From positions 62,001-126,000 of the forward strand of contig NZ_FOCV01000010.1 in NCBI RefSeq assembly GCF_900110205.1: 64,000 nucleotides of DNA. The letters are read 5' to 3'. Source of the DNA: Rhizobium tibeticum. Lineage in GTDB: Bacteria > Pseudomonadota > Alphaproteobacteria > Rhizobiales > Rhizobiaceae. The position numbers and the translations under genes are program-made. Of the stretch, positions 36,286-45,009 are shown one piece after another (positions within the stretch are counted from its first letter, which is position 1; every line of letters begins with the position of its first letter). A model generated the notes under the pieces. It searched no databases. It was not told the origin of the DNA and saw only the letters and a program-made list of their open reading frames with translations.

Positions 36286-38025
36286 ATGCCGGAACGTCGT
36301 GCGAGTTGGCCCAAGCTGGTTCCACAGGGATCCGAATTCCTCCGCCGCGCCGACGCGGCTTTCTCGCTCTGGGATCTCGACTTCGTCCTTGTCGATTGGT
36401 CTGAGAAATTTAAGCGGCGCGAGGGTTTCAACGAGCAAGCCGCGACAAGATTGTGGGACGTTTACCCTGCACTGGCAAATCCTCCGTCCGCTGACATTGT
36501 CCGGCTCGTCGTTAACACGGGCAGGCCGCAATCCATCCGGCTGGGCATATCGACCGGTGACCGTTACGATCTGCTGCTGCTGCCTGCCAGGGAGGGTCTG
36601 GCGGTCGTCGAGATCAGCGGCGCCGATCTCAATGAAAGCACACGTGCGCAGGAGCAGGAGCGAGCCCTGCTTCTGCACCAAGCAACCCATGACGTGCTGA
36701 CCGGACTGCCCAATCGCCGGCAGTTCAGCGACGAATTGGGGCGACTGCTCCCCACCGGCGGCAAGAGCGGTCTTGCACTGATGCAGATCGATCTCGACGA
36801 CTTCAAGCCAGTGAACGACACGCTTGGGCACGGCGCTGGAGACATCGTTTTGAAGCTCGCCGCCAACCGGATCCGAAGCGTGCTTGGCACGGACGAGACA
36901 GCCTTTCGTCTCGCCGGTGACGAATTTGCTGTGATCCAGATTGCGCAAGAGCAGCCAGGCGAGGCCGAGCGACTGGCCGAGGCGCTGGTTGGCGAGTTCA
37001 CGAAGCCCTTTGTGGTGGATGGCATTACTGTCTTCGTGGGAGCCAGTGTCGGCATTGCGATTGCGCCACGCGACGGCGACGAGGGCGAGCAATTGATGAA
37101 GGCTGCCGATGTCGCCCTTTATGCGGCCAAAAAGGAAGGGCGCCGTCGTGCACGAACCTTTGATCAAAGTATGTTGCTGGTGCTAGAGCAACGGGAACTG
37201 CTGCGGCGCAGCCTGAGGGTGGCGCTTCAGCATGGCGAATTTTTCCTCGAGTACCAGCCGCTCGTTGACGGCGCGCGCGCCGTCATTGGCTTTGAGGCCT
37301 TGTTGCGCTGGCGTCATCCGAGGCTCGGCGTGGTTCCGCCGATCGCCTTTATCCCGATGGCGGAAGCCGATGGCCTGATGAGCGAGATTGGCCAGTGGGT
37401 GCTTGAGGAAGCCTGTCGAGCAGCTTTGGACTGGCCGGCGCATTATACCGTCGCCGTCAATCTGTCGCCCGCAGAGTTCCTGACTGCAGGCTTCACGGAC
37501 CGCGTATCGCAAACGCTCGATCTGGTCGGCTTTCCCGCCGAGCGCTTGGAGCTTGAGATCACCGAAACCGTCCTTCTGGAGCGCACGATCAACAACCTCG
37601 ATACGCTGAACACCCTCAGTGTACTCGGCATCCAGATCTCCCTTGACGATTTCGGAACCGATTATTCGTCCTTGAGCTACCTGAAGAACTTTCCGTTCGA
37701 CAACATCAAGATCGACAAATACTTCATCGACGACCTCCTCGACGACGAAAAGAGCCAGACGATCGTGCGCTCTGTCATTGCACTGTCGCACGGGCTCGGC
37801 ATGCGTGTCACGGCGGAGGGCGTCGAGACGGCCGGACAAGCCGCGTGGCTGGAGGCTGAGGGATGTGATCGATTGCAAGGCCACTTCCTGAGCCCGCCCA
37901 TGCATGTTGACCATATTGGTCAGTTCGTCGGCCACCGAAAAGGGCGTCGGACCAACGCTGCGCCGGGCAACAGGGCCGGCCCTGAAGGCGTACAAACGGC
38001 ACTCGGCCAGGGAGGTTCCGGTTGA
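36286..38025 (+). CDS. GGDEF-EAL cyclic-di-GMP protein
   Basis: This 579-residue soluble protein has an N-terminal PAS-like sensor region (~20-112), a short coiled linker, a GGDEF domain (~130-290) and an EAL domain (~300-560). The GGDEF signature reads AGDEF (210-214); the inhibitory RxxD site is absent. AGDEF variants can be active in other bacteria, so synthesis is possible but uncertain. The EAL domain keeps EALLRW, NLSPAEF, DDFGTDYSS, KIDKYFI and AEGVE, so phosphodiesterase activity is likely. It is the first gene of the partner-switching cluster and its TGA overlaps the next TTG start, so c-di-GMP turnover is tied to that module. Confidence 0.9.
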   Translation: MPERRASWPKLVPQGSEFLRRADAAFSLWDLDFVLVDWSEKFKRREGFNEQAATRLWDVYPALANPPSADIVRLVVNTGRPQSIRLGISTGDRYDLLLLPAREGLAVVEISGADLNESTRAQEQERALLLHQATHDVLTGLPNRRQFSDELGRLLPTGGKSGLALMQIDLDDFKPVNDTLGHGAGDIVLKLAANRIRSVLGTDETAFRLAGDEFAVIQIAQEQPGEAERLAEALVGEFTKPFVVDGITVFVGASVGIAIAPRDGDEGEQLMKAADVALYAAKKEGRRRARTFDQSMLLVLEQRELLRRSLRVALQHGEFFLEYQPLVDGARAVIGFEALLRWRHPRLGVVPPIAFIPMAEADGLMSEIGQWVLEEACRAALDWPAHYTVAVNLSPAEFLTAGFTDRVSQTLDLVGFPAERLELEITETVLLERTINNLDTLNTLSVLGIQISLDDFGTDYSSLSYLKNFPFDNIKIDKYFIDDLLDDEKSQTIVRSVIALSHGLGMRVTAEGVETAGQAAWLEAEGCDRLQGHFLSPPMHVDHIGQFVGHRKGRRTNAAPGNRAGPEGVQTALGQGGSG

Positions 38026-38537
38026 ATAGGCAGGAAGCGATAACAAACACAGCTTTCGAGCAGCTGCTCAAACTGGAAATCGAAATGGCAACCTTCACGG
38101 CCAACTGGCTGCATTGCGACCAGTTGTCGAATTATATTGCCCGCATGGTCAGCCATGATCGCCGTGATCCGCTGCGCCACTCCAACCTGCTCTCTTCGGC
38201 TCTTAACGAACTCCTTGAGATGTCGTTTCGCTCCGACGCGCAAGCGGGCGAGCTGGTCTGCGATCTCTATCGTCATGAGCAGACAGAGCGAATCGAGTTG
38301 AGCTTTCCCTGCCCGTCACAACAGCGACGCTTTTACTCCGAGCTCGTCCACAGTCTGAAAGACAGTGAAAAGCTGGCAAACTACGTGGAGGTCATCGCCG
38401 ACGAAACTGCTCCCATCGAGCAAGCGGTGCTGTTGGGATTGGCGGTCAACTATGACGCGGACATAGAACTGCGCGCTTCGGCTGCCGACGCCCTCACCTT
38501 CGTTGTCGACCTGCCGCTCGAGAGGCTCCTCAATTGA
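38022..38537 (+). CDS. GHKL-like (degenerate anti-sigma/kinase) protein of the partner-switching cluster
   Basis: This 171-residue soluble protein begins at a TTG that overlaps the previous stop (TTGA) and is preceded by GGGAGG. A segment SSALNELLEMSFRSDAQAG (58-76) resembles the N-box of GHKL ATPases, as in SiaB/SpoIIAB-type kinases, but no glycine-rich G-box is visible, so ATP binding is doubtful. Proteins of this type are often misannotated as UbiE methyltransferases. Both ends overlap neighbours, so it is a fixed part of the operon. Function not established; a scaffold or anti-antagonist role is inferred. Confidence 0.7.
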   Translation: MNRQEAITNTAFEQLLKLEIEMATFTANWLHCDQLSNYIARMVSHDRRDPLRHSNLLSSALNELLEMSFRSDAQAGELVCDLYRHEQTERIELSFPCPSQQRRFYSELVHSLKDSEKLANYVEVIADETAPIEQAVLLGLAVNYDADIELRASAADALTFVVDLPLERLLN

Positions 38538-39712
38538 CCGCGAACAGTTCCTCACCCGTCTTCACGACGCAATTCGACGCCAGCAATCAGGAGTTTGTTG
38601 CAACTGGTGTTTTCCGACCGCGTTCGATTGCCGACATTGCCGATGAGCTCTTGCTGCTGCGAGACAAGATTGAAACGGTCCAAGGGGTTTTCTACGTCAA
38701 CCTGAAACGCGTCACACACATGAACAGCACGGCGTTCCGCGCCCTGGCGCGCGTCCTCGTCGACGCCTCCCGCTCGAGGCCGGAGCTCAAGATCGTCGTT
38801 GTCGCATCGAGTGTTGTCACATGGGCGACGCAAATGTTTCGGCACCTGAGCGAACTCTCGCCCAATATCTCCATGGAGATCTACGATTCTGCCTTCTATC
38901 CCGGCCAGACATTTGTCGAGAACCAGAGCTTCATCCCGATTCTCCGGACGCAAACAAAAATGACCTGGCGTCACGAACGGGAAATCCTGCCGCGGCATGG
39001 ACTTCGCAACGGCATGGTGATCGCCGACATATGCTGCGGCATCGGCGATTTCGTGATGCTTGTCAGGAGGGAATTCAATCCGGCCAGAATCGTCGCCCTC
39101 GACCACTCCGCAGCAAGCCTCGACTATGCGCGCTCCGTTGCGGAGGAGTTTTGCGTTCGGGATATCGAATACACGTATGGTGACGCATCCCAGATGCTGT
39201 TCGAAGGCGATCAGTTCGATTTCGTGACGTGCCGGCACTCCTTGCAGATCTTCGACCGGCCGGAACTTCTCCTCAGAGAACTCTACCGGATCTGCAAGCC
39301 GGGCGGCAGGGTCTACATCACCAACGAAAAGAACTCCCATTGCCTGGGCGAACCGCGCGCCGACAGCATCCAATGGACCTACAACGAGGTAGCCAGGCTC
39401 TTTCGTTATTTCGATATGGACGTCGAAATGGGGCCAAAGAGTTCCCGCCTGCTGCTGGATACCGGCTTTGAGGATGTGAGGATCGAAAGTTTCATGGTCA
39501 CCAACCTCGACGGCGATCCGCAGGAATTTGCCGATGTCATTCAAGCATGGGAGGATGTGTACGCAGGCGAGATGTCCGTCAGACGAGGAGATTCTCCGGA
39601 GTTCATCGAACGGTTCAGGCAGGGGTTCAAGGATCATATCTTCGCAGCGCTTCATCCGCGAGGCTATGCCGGCTGGCCGATCTGGGCGGCGTCGGGGCAG
39701 AAACCGCTATGA
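38534..39712 (+). CDS. STAS domain fused to a SAM-dependent methyltransferase
   Basis: This 392-residue protein joins an N-terminal STAS (anti-sigma-antagonist) domain (~10-120) to a class I methyltransferase (~145-390). The STAS phospho-acceptor loop reads THMNSTAFRA, with S65 or T66 at the position phosphorylated in SpoIIAA-like proteins. Methyltransferase motif I is VIADICCGIGDF (162-173), followed by ALDHS and a UbiE-like YRICKPGGRVYITNE. A TTG start overlaps the previous stop, and its own stop overlaps the phosphatase start (ATGA). A methyltransferase gated by a phospho-switch is an unusual arrangement; the methyl acceptor is unknown. Confidence 0.82.
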   Translation: MTANSSSPVFTTQFDASNQEFVATGVFRPRSIADIADELLLLRDKIETVQGVFYVNLKRVTHMNSTAFRALARVLVDASRSRPELKIVVVASSVVTWATQMFRHLSELSPNISMEIYDSAFYPGQTFVENQSFIPILRTQTKMTWRHEREILPRHGLRNGMVIADICCGIGDFVMLVRREFNPARIVALDHSAASLDYARSVAEEFCVRDIEYTYGDASQMLFEGDQFDFVTCRHSLQIFDRPELLLRELYRICKPGGRVYITNEKNSHCLGEPRADSIQWTYNEVARLFRYFDMDVEMGPKSSRLLLDTGFEDVRIESFMVTNLDGDPQEFADVIQAWEDVYAGEMSVRRGDSPEFIERFRQGFKDHIFAALHPRGYAGWPIWAASGQKPL

Positions 39713-42066
39713 CCGTTTCTCCACCAAAGCCAAGCCTCGGATTGCGCTCGTTTCGGACGAAATTCATGATCGTTGTCGGCGGCGCCGTGCTTTTCGATCT
39801 TCTGGTCAGCGGCGGCCTCGCGCTCTGGAATGTGCAGCGGCTATCACGCGACGCAACCACCCAAGTTGGCCAAGGTCTTGAAAAGGCGAGCCAGGACTAT
39901 ATCCGCTCCTCCACCGATTCCACGGTCGCGCAGGTTGGCCTGCTTTTGGACCAGGTCCATTCCGACGTCAAAGCCTTAGCCGGCGTGCTCCAGGCCCAGA
40001 TCGATCGACCAATCAGGAACGACGCAGTTGGCGCGGCTATGGCAAGGGCTGACCCCGGCGCAGTGACGGTGAGTTTCAACATGAGCGGCAATTGGGCGCA
40101 GAACCTTCCAGGTTCGCCCTCCGTCGTCAGCGTCTGGGGCTACCTGCTCGACAAGGATCATCATCCGCTGCCGCAAGTGCAGGCCGACATCGAAACCAGC
40201 GCCGTCCTTGATCTCGTTGCGCCGAACCTGCTGGGCACAGGCGCCTCCAAACTCCAGATGTACTACATCGGCCCGAAGGAGCGGCCGATTTTCAGAACAG
40301 CCCCTTATACCGATCAGGCGCAGACATTCGACCGGCTCTATCCCGGCCATGATGACGCGAACTTCTGGGATTTCTTCTTTCCGGGCATTTATGAGTCGTG
40401 GCAGCAATGGGCGCAAGATCCCGCTTCACGTCCCGTTCCCGAAAACATCACGCAGACCGCTCCTTATACCGACGCCATTACGGGAAAGCTGATCGTCAGC
40501 TTCTTCCACCCTCTTTGGACGGCCGATCGACGCGGCGTGGCGGGAACCGCCGGCGCTGATATCACCCTCGATCAACTTGCTGAAATTGTCGAACACGTGA
40601 AAGTCGCAGAAAGCGGTTTCGGCTTTTTGGCGATGTCGAACGGCAATGTCGTTGCGATCAACGCGGCCGGAGAGAAGGTCATCGGCCTGCGCGCGGCGAG
40701 CGACGCGACCAGCAAGGGCGTAACGGGACTTGATCGCTCGCTGCGCAACAGCTCGCAGAACGCCGTTGCATCCCTTCCACTGGATACGGACGGCGTGGTC
40801 CAGCACATCGCGCTCAGCGAGAATGGCGAGGACGTTCCCTATCTGGTCGTCACAAAACAGCTCCGCCCTTCCAATCTGTGGGTCAACGGTCCAGTTCAGC
40901 GCGAAGTCATGTCGCTCGGCATTGTCGTCCCCGAGCGAGAAATTTACGCCTCTCTGATCGCAGCCAGGCAGCAGATAGCGCAGGCAACCAACCGTATCCT
41001 CATCTATCAGATCCTCGCGGTGCTCGTTTCGCTGCTCATCGTCACGGCCGCGGTATTTGCGGCGTCGAAACGCATTACCAGCGGGATCAGAGCTCTGGCA
41101 GGGGCCGCCAAGCGCATCGAGGCGAAGGACTATTCCGTTCGGGTCGACATCCGCAGCAAGGACGAAGTCGCGCAGGCCGGACTCGCCTTCAATCGCATGG
41201 CCGAGCAGATCAGCTTCCACACCGAAAACCTTGAAAAACTGGTCGCGGAGCGGACGGAGGAGATCGAGGAGGCGAAGGAAGAAATCTCGGCCTTGAACAC
41301 GCAGCTGAAGAGCGAGAACCTGCGTCTTGGCGCCGAACTCGATGTGGCCCGACACATCCAGATGATGGTGTTGCCACGCGCAGCCGAGCTCCGCGCGGTC
41401 GAGAATCTGGAGATTGCCGCCTATATGCGTCCCGCCGACGAGGTTGGCGGCGACTACTACGACGTCCTGCAGAATGGTGGAAGCCTGAAGATAGGCATCG
41501 GCGATGTTACCGGCCATGGCCTGGAGAGCGGCGTGCTGATGCTGATGGTGCAATCGGTCGCCCGCGCCTTGCTGGAGGCGGGGGAGACGGACCCCTCGAA
41601 GTTCCTTGCACACCTCAACCGGGCGATCTTCAAGAACATCGAGCGCACGAGGACCGACAAGCACCTCACCTTGTCGTTCCTCGATTACGATGGCGAGCGC
41701 CTCACCATTTCAGGGCAGCATGAAGACCTCATCGTCATTCGCCAGACAGGGGAGGTCGAGCGGATCGATACTGGTGATCTTGGACTGCCGGTGGGACTTG
41801 AATCCGACATTTCGCCCTTTGTTGATACTCGCGAAATAGCCTTCCAGACGGGCGACCTGATCGTGCTCCATACGGACGGCGTGACGGAAGCTGAAAATCC
41901 GCGCGGCGAACTGTTCGGTATCGATCGGCTTTGCCAGAGCGCGCGGCGCCTGCACGGTCAAACGGCCGAAGCGGTAAAGGACGGCATTATCGAGGGCCTG
42001 ATGGCCTATATCGGAACGCAGAAAATACATGATGACATCACATTAGTTGTGATGCGGCATAGGTGA
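39709..42066 (+). CDS. Membrane PP2C (SpoIIE-type) serine phosphatase with dCache sensor and HAMP
   Basis: This 785-residue protein has a transmembrane helix (~17-40), a large periplasmic double-Cache sensor (~45-450), a second helix (~460-482), a HAMP domain (~483-535), a coiled coil (EEIEEAKEEISALNTQLKSE region) and a C-terminal PP2C/SpoIIE phosphatase (~550-785). Metal-binding motifs GGDYYDV, GDVTGHG, HTDGVTE and HDDITLVV are all present. Overall it matches the SiaA/RsbU type that dephosphorylates STAS antagonists in response to an external signal. The start at 39709 overlaps the fusion-protein stop; the longer frame to 39547 is a shadow. Confidence 0.92.
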   Translation: MTVSPPKPSLGLRSFRTKFMIVVGGAVLFDLLVSGGLALWNVQRLSRDATTQVGQGLEKASQDYIRSSTDSTVAQVGLLLDQVHSDVKALAGVLQAQIDRPIRNDAVGAAMARADPGAVTVSFNMSGNWAQNLPGSPSVVSVWGYLLDKDHHPLPQVQADIETSAVLDLVAPNLLGTGASKLQMYYIGPKERPIFRTAPYTDQAQTFDRLYPGHDDANFWDFFFPGIYESWQQWAQDPASRPVPENITQTAPYTDAITGKLIVSFFHPLWTADRRGVAGTAGADITLDQLAEIVEHVKVAESGFGFLAMSNGNVVAINAAGEKVIGLRAASDATSKGVTGLDRSLRNSSQNAVASLPLDTDGVVQHIALSENGEDVPYLVVTKQLRPSNLWVNGPVQREVMSLGIVVPEREIYASLIAARQQIAQATNRILIYQILAVLVSLLIVTAAVFAASKRITSGIRALAGAAKRIEAKDYSVRVDIRSKDEVAQAGLAFNRMAEQISFHTENLEKLVAERTEEIEEAKEEISALNTQLKSENLRLGAELDVARHIQMMVLPRAAELRAVENLEIAAYMRPADEVGGDYYDVLQNGGSLKIGIGDVTGHGLESGVLMLMVQSVARALLEAGETDPSKFLAHLNRAIFKNIERTRTDKHLTLSFLDYDGERLTISGQHEDLIVIRQTGEVERIDTGDLGLPVGLESDISPFVDTREIAFQTGDLIVLHTDGVTEAENPRGELFGIDRLCQSARRLHGQTAEAVKDGIIEGLMAYIGTQKIHDDITLVVMRHR

Positions 42067-42070
42067 TGAC

Positions 42071-42625
42071 ATGACGGTCGTGCTCTTTGGGCAAGAACAC
42101 CTCGCCTTCTCTGACACCGCTCACGCAGTGCGACTTCTATTGCTTGATGGTCCGCTTGATCTTGCCTGGAAGCACTCCGGAATGACGTCTGATTTCATCG
42201 CCGAGATGATGGCGCCGAGATTTCGTCCATCGAGGCGGCTCTACAATCAACTCAAGCAGGATATCGGCTATCTCGCAAACGAACTGATCGAGAACGCCAT
42301 AAAGTTTCGTGCGCGTGGAGAAGTCGTGGTGGAGGCGCTCGCGCAGACGGATTGTGTTCGGCTCCGGGTTTCCAATTTTATTGACAGCGAAACGGCTGCC
42401 AGATTCCAGCGGCTGCTCGTGAATGTGACGAGTGGCGATCCCGGTGACCTGCTTATCCGACAGATCGAGGCCAGTGCCGTGGCCACGACCGGCGGCACTT
42501 CCGGACTGGGTTTGTTGACTCTGATGAGCGACTACGCGGTGCAGTTTGCCTGGCTCTTCGAGGAGGACAGCGTTCACGAACGAACAAGAATTGAAACCTA
42601 TGCCGCGATGGCAATTCCGGCATGA
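42071..42625 (+). CDS. GHKL anti-sigma-type protein (slr1658-like)
   Basis: This 184-residue soluble protein has a clear GHKL N-box YLANELIENAIKFR (67-80) and a glycine-rich G-box GGTSGLGLLTLMSDY (141-155), as in SpoIIAB/SiaB-family serine kinases. It resembles the proteins named after Synechocystis slr1658. It starts five bases after the phosphatase stop. It probably phosphorylates the STAS protein encoded next and/or the STAS-methyltransferase fusion. Confidence 0.82.
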   Translation: MTVVLFGQEHLAFSDTAHAVRLLLLDGPLDLAWKHSGMTSDFIAEMMAPRFRPSRRLYNQLKQDIGYLANELIENAIKFRARGEVVVEALAQTDCVRLRVSNFIDSETAARFQRLLVNVTSGDPGDLLIRQIEASAVATTGGTSGLGLLTLMSDYAVQFAWLFEEDSVHERTRIETYAAMAIPA

Positions 42626-42643
42626 AACGGTAAGAGGTGCGCC

Positions 42644-42982
42644 ATGGAAATTAGAGAAGAAGCCTACCGCGTCTGGTCCGAAGGCAGCACAGTCTATTTC
42701 GACGGGACAATGCGGCTGGCGGGACCTGATGCCTACGCGCCTATCCATGCACTCGCCATGAAGGCGCTTGAAGGTGGGGGCGGCAAAACCACATTGGACT
42801 TGACAGGCTTGGAGTTTCTCAACTCCTCCGGCATAAATCTGCTCGCCAAGCTGACGATCGAGGCGCGCAAGCGCCCGGACATTCATTTGACCGTGTTGGG
42901 GTCATCGCAGATTTCCTGGCAGATGAAGTCGCTGCCCAACCTGAAAAAGCTGCACCCCGGTGTGGATCTAAGAATGACCTGA
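42644..42982 (+). CDS. STAS-domain anti-sigma-factor antagonist (slr1659-like)
   Basis: This 112-residue single STAS domain has the phospho-acceptor loop [15 protein letters not shown] (56-70) with S61/S62, as in SpoIIAA and SiaC-type partners. AAGAGGTG precedes the ATG. It ends the partner-switching operon. Its phosphorylation state would be set by the adjacent kinase-like and PP2C proteins and would decide which partner it binds. The downstream target (an anti-sigma factor, a cyclase or the methyltransferase) is not known. Confidence 0.88.
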   Translation: MEIREEAYRVWSEGSTVYFDGTMRLAGPDAYAPIHALAMKALEGGGGKTTLDLTGLEFLNSSGINLLAKLTIEARKRPDIHLTVLGSSQISWQMKSLPNLKKLHPGVDLRMT

Positions 42983-43035
42983 CGGCGTAGGAACTGATGT
43001 GGAACGAAGCGCGCTTGCCTGATCGATGATGGACG

Positions 43036-44217
43036 ATGGAGACCAAATTGCAAGACGACGAACGATCTCGCCCCTCCCCAGCCCAACCCGATGACCGCTC
43101 GCGCGACGATAGCAGACCTGCGCAGAGCGAACGCCGCCGCTTTCGTCGCGAGACGACACCCACGGACGAGCAACCGGCGCCTCCGCCAGCATTGCAACCG
43201 TTGCGGTTTTCCACGCGCGACCTCGAGCCGGCACAGCAATTTGCCGCCTGGCAGTCTTACGTCGCGCCGCTTGTCGACGTCCGGCGCCCGGACAATTCTC
43301 CCCCAGATGCAGGTTTTGGAGCCGAGCACGCAGCCTGGAATCTCGGCGGCATGCTCATTATTCAACAAAGCACCCCCGCCCATAGCTATAGCCGTTCGGA
43401 AGCGAAGGTCAGATCAAGCCCCATCGATCACTGGCATATCTCGGTCCTGCGCAACGGTCGAACATGGACGGAAGTCGGCGGGCACGTCTCCGAAGGCGAG
43501 CCCGGGAAGGTCGAATTGCGCACTTTGGGACATCCCTTTCGCGGTCGATCGACGGACGCAAAGACGCTATCCCTTTATCTTCCCCGCGAGCTGCTTCATC
43601 CCGCCTCAACCGAGATCAGAAACAACATCGCCCTTTCCGGAACGCGTGCCAAACTGCTGATCGACTATCTGGACGGCGTCGAGGCAAAGCTGGCACAGCT
43701 GGCAGAGGCGGATCTTCCGCATGTGGTCCAGACCATCCGCGACATGATCCTGACCAGTGTTTCATCATCGCCAGCGTCCGCAGAGCCACACAACAGCTTG
43801 GCCCTTAAGGAACGCGTCTACCGCTTCGTCCAGCACAATTTGATGTCGCCCGACCTGACAACCGACCGTTTGTGCCGGGAATTGGGCGTCTCCCGCACGC
43901 GGCTCTATCAGGCTTTCGAGCCGGACGGCGGCGTGCATCACTACATTCAGCGCCGCAGGCTTCTGGCTGCACACGCCGCGTTGAGTGATACGGCCAACCG
44001 GCAACAAATCGTTGATATCGCCTTTGCAGCCGGCTTTTCCTCTGCCGCACATTTCAGCCGCGCCTTCAGCAAGGAATTTGGCTACAGCCCGCGCGAGGCG
44101 AGGAACGTGGCCATGCCGTCTTATCTCGGGCACCCGGTCGAGCCGGTGTCCGAGGCCGAGAGCGCTCAATCCTTCGACAAGTGGCTAAGAACGCTCGGAC
44201 ACCTCCGCCGCGCCTGA
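43036..44217 (+). CDS. AraC family transcriptional regulator
   Basis: This 393-residue protein has a charged, disordered first ~50 residues, an AraC-binding-like N-terminal domain (AraC_binding_2 type; residues ~55-230) and a C-terminal AraC/XylS DNA-binding domain (CRELGVSRTRLYQAFE and VDIAFAAGFSSAAHFSRAFS, near residues 286 and 332). It follows the STAS gene by 53 bases on the same strand, so it may be part of or a target of the signalling operon, or an independent gene. The ATG at 43036 lacks a strong ribosome-binding site. Confidence 0.87.
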   Translation: METKLQDDERSRPSPAQPDDRSRDDSRPAQSERRRFRRETTPTDEQPAPPPALQPLRFSTRDLEPAQQFAAWQSYVAPLVDVRRPDNSPPDAGFGAEHAAWNLGGMLIIQQSTPAHSYSRSEAKVRSSPIDHWHISVLRNGRTWTEVGGHVSEGEPGKVELRTLGHPFRGRSTDAKTLSLYLPRELLHPASTEIRNNIALSGTRAKLLIDYLDGVEAKLAQLAEADLPHVVQTIRDMILTSVSSSPASAEPHNSLALKERVYRFVQHNLMSPDLTTDRLCRELGVSRTRLYQAFEPDGGVHHYIQRRRLLAAHAALSDTANRQQIVDIAFAAGFSSAAHFSRAFSKEFGYSPREARNVAMPSYLGHPVEPVSEAESAQSFDKWLRTLGHLRRA

Positions 44218-44364
44218 GCGCTTCCAACCCCGTCGCGTCGAAGGCGTTCCTCGGCAGGACGCCGACGGGCGATCATCCCCTCCCCGTCGGACACTCTGAT
44301 CGCCCGCATCACTCCCAGGACCGGGTGCCAAAATCAATCACGCGCGTTATGGTATCGCCGGTGA

Positions 44365-44541
44365 TTGATCGCCGCCAACGCCTACCTCGGACGCATGGAT
44401 GAAGCGCGCAAGCACCTTGCCGCGCTCGAGACCATTTCGCCCGGCGTCAACCTTGCACGCATCCGTCGCGGCCAGCACGCCATCGACCCGCACAGAATCG
44501 AGGTGCTGATCGAGGGCATGCGCATGGCCGGGATGCGCTAG
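44365..44541 (+). pseudogene. C-terminal fragment of a TPR adenylate cyclase-like protein
   Basis: Reading IAANAYLGRMDEARKHLAAL and ending IEVLIEGMRMAGMR before TAG 44539-44541, this ~58-codon piece matches the last TPR repeat and tail of the large rhizobial class III cyclase/TPR proteins. An in-frame TGA at 44362 and absence of the rest mark it as a gene fragment. Confidence 0.6.
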
Positions 44542-44678
44542 CGTTGAGTTGAGTTCACCTCGACGGGCGACAGGCGATGCCGCCGCGCAACCACGCAGAC
44601 CGACATCTCGCCACTATAACTTTCCGCGACAATGCGAGCCTTCTCCTCGTCGCTCCAATCGCGTCTATGGTCGAGCCT
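44538..44678 (-). mobile_element. Fragment of an IS66-type transposase OrfA
   Basis: The minus-strand frame reads RRDWSDEEKARIVAESYSGE then MSVCVVARRHRLSPVEV and stops at TAG (44538-44540). This is the helix-turn-helix N-terminus of IS66-family OrfA proteins. No start, no further transposase and no terminal inverted repeats are visible, so only a scar remains. It abuts the cyclase fragment, which suggests that the element's insertion and decay broke that gene. Confidence 0.65.
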
Positions 44679-45009
44679 GTGAATATCTCCAACTGCTGAA
44701 CGGCTTCTTCAGCGTTGGCATTATGGGTAGATCCTGTGATCGGCATATGTCGAAGCCCCTCCTTTGGACGAACATCAACGATCGGATCGTGATCCCGTGA
44801 TCCGGAAGGTGGGTCGAAACACCGCCCTACGCTGGGGCACTACCAAAAGCCACAGAAATGGACGCTGCTGCAAGTTTCTGGATGCGCAGCTAACGACAGG
44901 CACGGCGTAAGCCATTAATAAAGAAGCATAATCGCAGTGCAGGCAGCAAGACGGAACGCAATAGCGAATGCGCTCCCGTTAAAAATGAAGCAACTTTCAG
45001 GGGCATATC
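44679..45009. other. Stretch without a supported gene
   Basis: About 330 bases beyond the IS fragment. Small frames are chance-like. A GGAAC at 44953-44957 is followed by CGTT only after 19 bases, so it was not called as a stress promoter. Confidence 0.4.

Noticed and set aside
38552..39655. 367-codon minus-strand frame across the STAS-methyltransferase gene
   Set aside because: Shadow of the real gene; no start signal or recognisable product.
40426..41664. 412-codon minus-strand frame across the phosphatase gene
   Set aside because: It mirrors the codon bias of the PP2C phosphatase on the other strand and has no domain.
44953..44980. GGAAC ... CGTT upstream of the small gene at 45010 as a third EcfG promoter
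   Set aside because: The spacing is 19 bases, not 16-17.
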